Below, one piece after another: positions 1 to 5,145 of a DNA stretch of 5,145 bases. The notes under the pieces were generated by a model. It was given only the letters and a program-made list of their open reading frames with translations, was not told the origin of the DNA and did not search any database. Both the position numbers and the translations under genes were made by a program. The stretch is taken from the NCBI GenBank assembly GCA_963694825.1, contig CAVOEV010000308.1, positions 1 through 5,145 on the forward strand. Reading direction: 5' to 3'. Positions within the stretch are counted from its first letter, which is position 1. Every line of letters begins with the position of its first letter. This DNA comes from UBA8437 sp963694825. GTDB taxonomy: Bacteria; Planctomycetota; Planctomycetia; Planctomycetales; Planctomycetaceae.

Positions 1-1788
1 GAAGACCTGCAACGCACTGCCGGCTGACGATCCGTTCCACCACCATGAATTGCGTTGAACGGGAAATGCCAGCGTGCTGGTTTCGGGGAACCACGAGACC
101 GCGTGCGGGTCGAACCGGGCTTCCGAGTTTATCGTTTCGTGAGCGGGAAAATTGTAACGATCGATCAGTGTTGGGTTGGAAAGATCCGAGACATCAAACA
201 GCGAGATCTGCAGCTCGCCGACCTGGCCGGTCTCGGGGTCGGCCTCGCGGCCGATGCCCAACAGGTGCGTGTCATTGATCGGTTGCAGGTAATCCGAGAA
301 CCCGGTGACTTTCAGTTCCCCGGCCACTCGCGGCGCGGTCGGATCCGACAGGTCGATCGCAAACAACGGGTCGATCCGTCGGAAGGTGACCAGGAAGGCC
401 GTCTCGTCCATGAAGCGGGCCGAGTAGATCTTTTCGGAGGGTGCCAGGCCTTCGAGTTGGCCGACGATGTTCAGCTGATCGTCGGCGTGGTCCATGACGT
501 AGAGGTTGTTGGTCATGCCCGAGGTCGTGTCCGTCGTCGTGGCAACTCGCAGGTATCCGTCGTGTTCGTCGAGGGAAAACCGGTCGTTGACGCGACCGGG
601 GACCACGCCGGTGGCCAGTAGATCGAGATCCCCCTGCGACACCGACAGCTTGGTGATCTCGGACGAGGCCACCTCGGTCGATCCCCCGTGCCGTGACAGA
701 GGTCTCCAGCTTGAATTCGACGACCAGATGGGCGGAGTGACCAGGTAGACGCTTCCCGGTGCGGCGTAGACGGTCGTGGACCGGCCGCCAGCCATGCTGA
801 TGGCATCGGTCGAGGCTGCCGAGTTGCCCGTGAGGTCGAACGAGACGACCGTGGTCAGCTGTGGGCGTGTCTGAAACGCGAACACATCGCCAAGGCTCTC
901 GGCGTCACCCAGCGGGCCAATCTCCTGGACCGGCTCGCCACCAGTGTTTCCGACACCGAACACTCGAGGAACGTGCAAGTAGCTCTCGAAGTACTCGGTC
1001 ATCTCGACCCGGTACGCGTCTTCGCCGATGTACTGGCAATCGGTCGTCAACGACTCGTCAACGACGGCGAGTCGGTCTGCAGTGTCGGTGGTCCCGTCAT
1101 CGCAGATGACCGAAGGCCTGATGAGATCGGGCAATCGGTTCTGCAGGACGAGGTTGACGAAGCCATCTTCGGCTCGCGAATCGAGATAGCGTCCATCGGC
1201 GACCAGTTGTCGAACAACGACCGGAGTGGATCGGTCGACCAGGTCAAACGTTGTCAGTGTTACCCGGGGTTGGCCCACCCGGAACTGCAGGTTCAGTGCG
1301 GGCGTGTCGCGGTGGATCCAGCCGGCTTCCTGCGTCACGACGGTCAATCGGTCGCCGTCGAGGTACTGTGCGACGGGTCGGCCGTCGAGGTCGATTTGTG
1401 CGACAACGTGAAGTTCTTCGGCGGGCCAGGTGTCGACGATCGTGAGTTGCTGAGACCCCCAGCGATCGCCGGTGATATACAGGTATTCGCCGTCGCTCTT
1501 GACGATATCGGTCTCGTCGACACCCTCCTCTTGTGTGTTCGTATCCGAGAAATCCAGGCCTTGCTGCAGGGTGGCGGTCGTTCGAGGTTCGAGGGTGTCC
1601 CAGGCAACCATCCACCAGTTCAGGTGCATAACTGGCTGGCCAAACAGGTCTTGCCAACCGTCGACCGCGTCGTCGATCAGCATTGTGGCCAGTCGTTGTC
1701 GATAGGCGGCCACCGCTTCACTGTCGTTTGTGTGAGCGACTTCCTCGTGGAACGTCCATTCGGGCAAACGGGCCGAGAGGTTGATCAC
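1..1788 (-). other. C-terminal beta-propeller domain (Beta_propel, PF09826 type), incomplete
   Basis: Residues from about 420 to 1015 match my recollection of the secreted Beta_propel family. An N-terminal helical region (SEAVAAYRQRLATMLIDDA) precedes the hallmark TNTQEEGVDETDIVKSDGEYLYI around residues 502-524. Blade phrases follow: VTLTTFDLVDRSTPVVV with DGRYLDSRAEDGFVNLV, then EITKLSVSQGDLDLLATGVV, the ARFMDETAFLVTFRRIDPLF stretch, and FSDYLQPINDTHLLGIGRE. The segment AHETINSEARFDPHAVSWF lies close to the window edge, so perhaps 100-150 residues of domain plus any C-terminal anchor or dockerin remain unseen. The length remaining is an estimate. Confidence 0.8.
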
Positions 1789-3045
1789 GAACTGTTCGTT
1801 GATTTCAGGAGGTGTGCCGAAGACTCGATCCAGGCCGTTGCCGCCCGAGATTGTGTCGAACCGTCCGCCTTGTCCGAAGACCCGGTCGCGTCCGTTTTGA
1901 CCGAGTGCGACGTCGTGTCCGGCTCCACCGAAGAGCACATCATCCCCATCGCCTCCGATGAGTGTATCGGCGCCGCCGCGTCCATTGAGTCGATCGTGTC
2001 CGAGGTGTCCGGCGATCCAGTCGTTTCCGCGTCCGCCATCGAGCGTATCGTTGCCGTTATTGCCGATCAGGCTGTCGTCGCCACCTCCGGCAAGGACCAG
2101 GTCGTCTGCGTTCCCGCCGGCCAGCGTATCATCGCCTCCGGCTCCGTGGATCGTGGTCTTGCCCGAGAATGCCGAGAGATCCAGCCGATTCGCGCCGCGC
2201 CCACCTCGGATCACCGCCGCTTCGATCCTTGCCAGGCGATCACGGCCCTGGCCTTCGAGTTGGCTATCGGAGAGAGTGAAGTCGTTGTCGCCGGACTCGG
2301 AAATCCGGTCCCAGCCGTCGCCGCCATCGACGAGATCGTCGCCAGGTCCGCCTCGGGCAAGATCATCGCCGGCGTCTCCGAGCAACGCATCCCGGCCATG
2401 GCCTCCAAAGAGCCGATCGTCGTCATCACCGCCGCCCAGTCGGTCGCCTCCGGCGTTGCCTCGAAGCAGATCGTCGCCGTGGCCTCCGTCGAGGTGGTCG
2501 CTTCCGGCACCTCCAATCAGTCGGTCCTTGCCCGCACCGCCCTCGAGCGTATCGTCACCACCACGGCCATTGATGACATCGTCACCGTCCTGGCCGAGGA
2601 TCGAATCGTCAAGCTGGCTGCCGATGATTGTATCGTTGCCATGGCCTGCTTCGATCCGTATGGAATCCAGGTTCGGGAACGTGTCGCGGGTGACGCCGGA
2701 CAGTTCAATCCGTCGGCCGACGTGTTCGGGGACACCTGGTCCTGATGTGGCGTTGGGATCGAGCCTGATGTCGATCGAGTGGACGTCGGCTGTGGACACT
2801 CCGGCCGATTCGCCGTTGATCAGAACGTCGCCGGTCAGCGAATCGGCTTGGATTACGATCTGCGTATCGTCGTGGTCGAACGAAACAGCCAATTCGGCCG
2901 TCTCGGAATCAAAGAGGGATGTGACCGACAGCAGTGTGCGTTGTTCGAGCTGCTCGACCAAAGCGGCGGACGGGGAAACGGTTCGTCGCCGGGTCCGAGC
3001 GAGTGGAATGTCAGCGATTCGAATTAGCCAGCCAGACAGCCACAC
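1..3045 (-). CDS. LEPR-XLL / RTX-repeat / beta-propeller extracellular protein, 3' end outside window (partial)
   Basis: Translating the minus strand from the GTG at 3045 gives 1015 codons without a stop, still open at base 1, so the C-terminus is missing. Residues 1-32 are a short hydrophobic stretch followed by a basic segment (RTRRR), and residues 33-40 are LEQRTLLS, a form of the planctomycete LEPR-XLL motif. Residues 41-133 form a beta-rich leader. Residues 134-250 and 302-410 are two RTX nonapeptide blocks (xxGxDxLxG). From about residue 420 to the edge lies a Beta_propel (PF09826) domain, with EEGVDETDIVKSDGEY at 506-521 and blade-like phrases such as IDLSDPTAPRV and LFDVSDLSNPTLIDRY. 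The only cysteines seen are C648 and C670. An exported or surface protein folded with calcium is the natural reading; ligand and activity are unknown. The start is set by an AGGAGG site 6 bases upstream and by an in-frame TGA at 3093-3091. The domain calls are confident, the biological role is not. Confidence 0.93.
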   Translation of the reverse strand, partial: MWLSGWLIRIADIPLARTRRRTVSPSAALVEQLEQRTLLSVTSLFDSETAELAVSFDHDDTQIVIQADSLTGDVLINGESAGVSTADVHSIDIRLDPNATSGPGVPEHVGRRIELSGVTRDTFPNLDSIRIEAGHGNDTIIGSQLDDSILGQDGDDVINGRGGDDTLEGGAGKDRLIGGAGSDHLDGGHGDDLLRGNAGGDRLGGGDDDDRLFGGHGRDALLGDAGDDLARGGPGDDLVDGGDGWDRISESGDNDFTLSDSQLEGQGRDRLARIEAAVIRGGRGANRLDLSAFSGKTTIHGAGGDDTLAGGNADDLVLAGGGDDSLIGNNGNDTLDGGRGNDWIAGHLGHDRLNGRGGADTLIGGDGDDVLFGGAGHDVALGQNGRDRVFGQGGRFDTISGGNGLDRVFGTPPEINEQFVINLSARLPEWTFHEEVAHTNDSEAVAAYRQRLATMLIDDAVDGWQDLFGQPVMHLNWWMVAWDTLEPRTTATLQQGLDFSDTNTQEEGVDETDIVKSDGEYLYITGDRWGSQQLTIVDTWPAEELHVVAQIDLDGRPVAQYLDGDRLTVVTQEAGWIHRDTPALNLQFRVGQPRVTLTTFDLVDRSTPVVVRQLVADGRYLDSRAEDGFVNLVLQNRLPDLIRPSVICDDGTTDTADRLAVVDESLTTDCQYIGEDAYRVEMTEYFESYLHVPRVFGVGNTGGEPVQEIGPLGDAESLGDVFAFQTRPQLTTVVSFDLTGNSAASTDAISMAGGRSTTVYAAPGSVYLVTPPIWSSNSSWRPLSRHGGSTEVASSEITKLSVSQGDLDLLATGVVPGRVNDRFSLDEHDGYLRVATTTDTTSGMTNNLYVMDHADDQLNIVGQLEGLAPSEKIYSARFMDETAFLVTFRRIDPLFAIDLSDPTAPRVAGELKVTGFSDYLQPINDTHLLGIGREADPETGQVGELQISLFDVSDLSNPTLIDRYNFPAHETINSEARFDPHAVSWFPETSTLAFPVQRNSWWWNGSSAGSALQVF
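1816..2142 (-). repeat. RTX calcium-binding block 2: about 12 tandem units
   Basis: Residues 302-410 hold about 12 units, including NNGNDTLDG, GRGNDWIAG, RGGADTLIG, GDGDDVLFG and GAGHDVALG. Ten nonapeptides run in register to residue 391. QGGRFDTISG (392-401) then carries one extra residue, and GNGLDRVFG closes the block. The last units are poorer in aspartate pairs than the middle ones, as expected at the cap of a beta-roll. The propeller region begins about ten residues later. Confidence 0.92.
2143..2295 (-). other. 51-residue spacer between the two RTX blocks
   Basis: Residues 251-301 break the nonapeptide register. The segment contains FTLSDSQLEGQGRDRLARIE, then GGRGANRLDLSAFSG, then a return into RTX units. 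The phrases D.L..IE.A.I.GG.GANRLD.SAFSG recur, from memory, between RTX blocks of other bacterial surface proteins and probably form extra beta-helix-like turns. That comparison is from recall and was not aligned here. Confidence 0.6.
2296..2646 (-). repeat. RTX calcium-binding block 1: 13 tandem nonapeptide units
   Basis: Residues 134-250 divide without gaps into 13 nine-residue units (27 bases each) of the pattern xxGxDxLxG, for example GHGNDTIIG, RGGDDTLEG, GAGKDRLIG and GPGDDLVDG. In known RTX proteins such units wind into a parallel beta-roll with calcium bound between turns by the G and D residues. Some units are degenerate: SQLDDSILG lacks the first glycine pair, and GDDDDRLFG is unusually acidic. 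At DNA level the units have diverged, so this is protein-level periodicity and not a recent tandem duplication. Confidence 0.92.
2926..2949 (-). other. LEPR-XLL motif (LEQRTLLS), residues 33-40
   Basis: LEQRTLLS follows a basic stretch near the N-terminus of the RTX gene product. The consensus in planctomycete surface and secreted proteins is LEPRxLLS, with E, D or Q commonly varying at the third position. It is thought to act in sorting or export, although the mechanism is not established. Its position 33 residues from the proposed GTG start supports that start codon. Confidence 0.8.
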
Positions 3046-3051
3046 GACACA

Positions 3052-3057
3052 CCTCCT
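3052..3057 (-). promoter_or_regulatory. Strong Shine-Dalgarno site AGGAGG that fixes the GTG start
   Basis: On the minus strand AGGAGG is followed by six bases (TGTGTC) and then GTG at 3045-3043. No ATG lies in frame between the upstream stop (TGA 3093-3091) and this point. The perfect anti-Shine-Dalgarno match at ideal spacing decides for GTG over any later codon, and it keeps the LEPR-XLL motif inside the protein. Confidence 0.85.
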
Positions 3058-3078
3058 GTTTGGTGAGAACGGTATGCC

Positions 3079-3109
3079 ATTATGTGGCGGTCAACAAGAG
3101 CAGATGCAA
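3079..3109 (-). promoter_or_regulatory. Weak candidate promoter for the RTX/propeller gene
   Basis: On the minus strand TTGCAT (3109-3104) and CATAAT (3084-3079) resemble -35 and -10 hexamers with a 19-base spacer. That would place the transcript start about 25-30 bases before the GTG. The spacer is longer than the optimum and the -35 is poor. Planctomycete promoters are not well characterised, so this is only a candidate. Confidence 0.25.
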
Positions 3110-3212
3110 GGTGAGTTGAAGGGAATCGTCGGCCCCCTGCGCCTCGTCCACACCCACCGTGTGTACCCCAGTGAAACCCGAGTCCACCACCTTCGATCCC
3201 CAGCACAGGGTC

Positions 3213-3224
3213 GTTCAGCTGAAC
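3213..3224. repeat. Perfect 12-base palindrome GTTCAGCTGAAC
   Basis: GTTCAGCTGAAC reads identically on both strands and lies five bases from the 9-bp hairpin, about 170 bases upstream of the GTG start of the RTX gene. A dimeric regulator site is possible, as is a second stem of a terminator complex. No known operator consensus was recognised, and a 12-base palindrome can arise by chance. Confidence 0.45.
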
Positions 3225-3229
3225 ATCGT

Positions 3230-3258
3230 CAGGACTGTCGTTTCCCGAAACAGTCCTG
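3230..3258 (-). terminator. 9-bp hairpin after the membrane-protein gene, possible terminator
   Basis: CAGGACTGT (3230-3238) is the exact reverse complement of ACAGTCCTG (3250-3258), with an 11-base loop. It begins 55 bases beyond the TAA of the membrane-protein gene on the minus strand. No T-tract follows on that strand, so it is not a classical intrinsic terminator. It could instead protect the mRNA 3' end or be an operator for the downstream gene. Confidence 0.4.
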
Positions 3259-3313
3259 GCTGGCGACTTCTGCAGAGACGAATCGACAACCCGGCTGCCG
3301 GAGCAGGCGACTT

Positions 3314-5035
3314 TTACCTGTCGAGCTCGTCGAGTTCCCGTCGCCGGCTGGCCAACAGGGACTCGGCATCTTCACGCCGCATGTCCGGACTTCGGCGATG
3401 ACCGAACGGGCCGGAGCTTACCATCGCTTTTTCGAGCGAGTCGATCGCTTTTGCAACGGCGCGTCGATGTCGCGATCTTGCCTCGGCATCCGTCGCCGGG
3501 TCGGCCCGATAGATCAAGCGGTTCGCGGTGAGTGACTTCAGGTAGACCAAGTCGGCGACATAGGTGAAATGCAGGGCCCTGGGACGGATCTCGATCATCC
3601 GTCGCTCGATTTCCAGTTGCTTGTTGATCCCGACAATTGCCAACCGGGCTTCTTGAACACTCTGATCGATGAATTCGCCCTCATTCAATTCAATGGCCCG
3701 CTGGACCTGTTGAACCGGGTCAGCGAGTGGATCCTGTTTGACCATCCAGTAGCTGACCGTCACGAGCAGAATCGGCAGACCAAAATAGAGCCCCTGTCTG
3801 AGGATGGTCGCCAGGACCGGGGAATGGCGGTGAGTGTCCCACCAGGATGTGGTGTAAGGATCGGCTGGATCAGGACTCTGCTGCATTGCCAGGTGACGCT
3901 GATTTTCCTTGTTGCGTACCTTCCAGATGAAACCGTCGTAATAGTAATGCAACAGGGTCGAGGTGAAACTCAGGGCAATCAGCGTGCCCACGATCCACTG
4001 CGATGTTTCCACGGTCATAGCTGGCAAAATCGACCCGAACCGGTAAGGGCTCAGGACATAACCATAACCCAGGCAACACGCCACGTAGCCGAATACGACC
4101 AGCACCCCGCCCCGGGCAAAGGTCGTCCGGAACAGTCCTGGCCTGGCGTGATCCTTGTCGGTTGCCAGGCTGCGGTTGTACTTCCAGACGATGGCCAGGT
4201 ACTGGCTGACGTGGACCATTCCGAGTGCGGCAAATCCCATCGGAAAGTTCCAACCGGGAAGAACTTGTTGCACAACCGCGTTGGGAACATAGGCCAGGTA
4301 CATCACGCCGAAGGTGATCACAAACAGCAGGAGCTTGGCCCAACTGATGAAGAAACCCTGGACCGCGCACCACCGCAGGTACACGAGATAGGCAATGCTC
4401 GAAATCACAACAGTGACCAGGACCAGTTGTTCCAGGGCGACATAGGCGCCCGAACCAAACAGTCGCAGCAAGGGAATCCCGTGGTTGCACTGGATGTCGT
4501 AGAGCAGGTCGGGCATCCAGTGCACTGCACCAAGCATGACCATCAGGAACCAACTGGCGCAAAGGAGCATGTCCATTCGGGACGCAAGTTTCCGGGGTGC
4601 CCGGTTGTTTCCGTCGTAAATCCGCATGAACCCGTAGTGCTGCATGAAGAAATGCCACGGATCCCATACGGTCAGAATCAGTCCCAGGCACATCACGTTT
4701 TCGACGGGAAAATCGGAACGAATCACGTAATAGACGGCCAGCATCGCCATCGAAAACGGCAGCACCGGACCCAGCAACAGGCTCCAGCGAAATCGAGCCA
4801 ATAGATCCCGGTCACCGTAGATGCGAATGAAGGTTGGCAAGTGGTGTGCCACGTTGAAGACAACAAAGATCGACACCACCATCGCTGAACCAAAGTTGAC
4901 AAACACCACGGCGGCCCAGGCAAAGGCCAGCAACGGCGTCGCGATGATAAACAGCAGGTCCGGAACAGGGCCGAGCACCCAGTTCTGTTTCGGCCGAACC
5001 AGCAACGGTTCTGGCATTTCCACGGACGCTGACAT
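3314..5035 (-). CDS. Polytopic membrane protein of unknown function with His/aromatic motifs
   Basis: This is a complete 573-residue frame from ATG to TAA. I do not recognise the family. Hydrophobic segments fall near residues 26-47, 50-66, 84-105, 112-130, 153-172, 198-220, 226-250, 264-285, 309-330, 345-366 and 412-430, about 11 membrane spans. Four motifs stand out at or near span ends: NVAHHLPTFIR (61-71), WDPWHFFMQHYGFMR (124-138), HVSQYLAIVWKYNR (275-288) and HYYYDGFIWK (363-372). Clustered membrane histidines of this kind occur in metal-dependent membrane oxidases and desaturases and in Brp/Blh-type carotene oxygenases, but the spacing matches none of those signatures, so an enzymatic role is only inferred. 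Residues 431-573 form a charged, probably helical soluble tail. The ATG at 5035 has a weak GAG Shine-Dalgarno 8 bases upstream; an in-frame TGA at 5113-5111 limits extension, and Met7 is a possible alternative start. It is 268 bases upstream of the RTX gene, on the same strand. Confidence 0.9.
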   Translation of the reverse strand: MSASVEMPEPLLVRPKQNWVLGPVPDLLFIIATPLLAFAWAAVVFVNFGSAMVVSIFVVFNVAHHLPTFIRIYGDRDLLARFRWSLLLGPVLPFSMAMLAVYYVIRSDFPVENVMCLGLILTVWDPWHFFMQHYGFMRIYDGNNRAPRKLASRMDMLLCASWFLMVMLGAVHWMPDLLYDIQCNHGIPLLRLFGSGAYVALEQLVLVTVVISSIAYLVYLRWCAVQGFFISWAKLLLFVITFGVMYLAYVPNAVVQQVLPGWNFPMGFAALGMVHVSQYLAIVWKYNRSLATDKDHARPGLFRTTFARGGVLVVFGYVACCLGYGYVLSPYRFGSILPAMTVETSQWIVGTLIALSFTSTLLHYYYDGFIWKVRNKENQRHLAMQQSPDPADPYTTSWWDTHRHSPVLATILRQGLYFGLPILLVTVSYWMVKQDPLADPVQQVQRAIELNEGEFIDQSVQEARLAIVGINKQLEIERRMIEIRPRALHFTYVADLVYLKSLTANRLIYRADPATDAEARSRHRRAVAKAIDSLEKAMVSSGPFGHRRSPDMRREDAESLLASRRRELDELDR

Positions 5036-5145
5036 CTGGTCGTCTCGACGATAATCGTGGTCTGGATAACCAGGATCCAGGTCACGGCCGTAAAGGGGAA
5101 TTGATCGAAATCAGCCAGGCGTCTCCGTACCGCCCACGTCTTCTT
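5036..5145. other. Upstream leader of the membrane-protein gene; possible 3' end of another gene
   Basis: No ATG-started gene fits here on either strand. On the minus strand two frames are open from the window edge to a TGA, at 5113-5111 and at 5084-5082, either of which could be the tail of an upstream gene, but the stretches are too short to judge. A 6-bp inverted repeat, CTGGAT (5062-5067) with ATCCAG (5075-5080), lies 27-45 bases upstream of the ATG and could be a control site or the stem of a terminator. No clear promoter hexamers were found. Confidence 0.35.

Larger units (their letters stand above)
3046..3313. other. Intergenic region between the two minus-strand genes
   Basis: These 268 bases contain no convincing gene. 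They hold the palindrome, the 9-bp hairpin, a small 5-bp stem (CACAC 3149-3153 with GTGTG 3159-3163), the weak candidate promoter and the AGGAGG site. The size and content suggest that the RTX gene has its own promoter and is not simply the second gene of an operon. Confidence 0.6.

Noticed and set aside
55..621. 188-codon plus-strand open frame
   Set aside because: It is antisense to the propeller blades, which read as a clear Beta_propel domain on the minus strand.
1816..2646. 27-base periodicity considered as a CRISPR or DNA-level tandem repeat
   Set aside because: The period equals nine codons, and only the protein pattern xxGxDxLxG is kept. There are no identical repeat units and no spacers, so it is an RTX coding array.
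973..2745. 590-codon plus-strand open frame
   Set aside because: It is the exact antisense of the RTX and propeller coding frame. Its repetitive S/V/I/A-rich phrases (for example EQRIPAMASKEPIV) are the complement of GGxGxD codons, and stops are scarce because GC-rich RTX codons give few stops in reverse. No known domain is visible in it.
3024..3206. 60-codon minus-strand frame overlapping the RTX gene start
   Set aside because: It is a glycine-rich short frame with no plausible Shine-Dalgarno site or domain. It overlaps the AGGAGG-GTG start of the RTX gene and is probably chance.
1958..3535. 525-codon plus-strand open frame rich in Ser, Pro and Arg
   Set aside because: The low-complexity S/P/R composition is typical of a shifted antisense reading of RTX repeats. 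It crosses the intergenic region and both minus-strand genes and has no recognisable domain.
3870..4691. 273-codon minus-strand frame inside the membrane-protein gene
   Set aside because: It is a shifted frame of the same strand. Its Pro/Arg/His-rich composition lacks membrane spans or motifs, and the overlapping frame is clearly the real gene.
3569..4804. 411-codon plus-strand open frame
   Set aside because: It lies wholly antisense to the membrane-protein gene, whose frame shows coherent membrane spans and motifs. The plus-strand reading is rich in H, Q and D with no hydrophobic core or domain.
5082..5145. Possible tail of an upstream minus-strand gene (RRRGRYGDAWLISINSPLRP then TGA)
   Set aside because: Only about 20 codons are visible and another frame ends at 5111 equally well. 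No family was recognised, so it was not called as a gene.

Overview
The window most likely comes from a planctomycete (Planctomycetota, possibly a Pirellulales relative). The main clue is the N-terminal LEQRTLLS motif of the large minus-strand protein, a version of the LEPR-XLL signature that marks large exported proteins in that phylum. The RTX-type architecture, the moderately high GC and the large membrane protein of unknown function fit this assignment. No taxonomic marker such as rRNA is present.

Both genes I can support lie on the minus strand. Reading 5'->3' on that strand: (1) 5036-5145 is a short leader, possibly holding the 3' end of an unidentified upstream gene. (2) 5035-3314 encodes a complete 573-residue protein with about 11 membrane segments, four conspicuous His/aromatic motifs and a charged soluble C-terminal tail. 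Its family is not recognised. (3) 3313-3046 is a 268-base intergenic region with a perfect 12-base palindrome, a 9-bp hairpin and a weak candidate promoter. (4) 3045-1 is a gene running off the left edge. At least 1015 codons remain open without a stop. It begins with GTG behind a perfect AGGAGG Shine-Dalgarno site.

The edge gene encodes, in order, a basic N-terminus with the LEPR-XLL motif, a leader domain, a first RTX calcium-binding block of 13 nonapeptides, a 51-residue spacer, a second RTX block of about 12 units, and a long C-terminal beta-propeller of the secreted type (Pfam Beta_propel, PF09826) carrying the hallmark motif EEGVDETDIVKSDGEY. The likely product is a large, calcium-stabilised extracellular or cell-surface protein. 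Its C-terminus is outside the window.

The two genes are co-oriented, but the gap and the hairpin between them suggest separate transcription units. Nothing in the sequence shows that they work together. All long plus-strand open frames are antisense shadows of these two genes. No RNA gene, insertion sequence or CRISPR array was seen.
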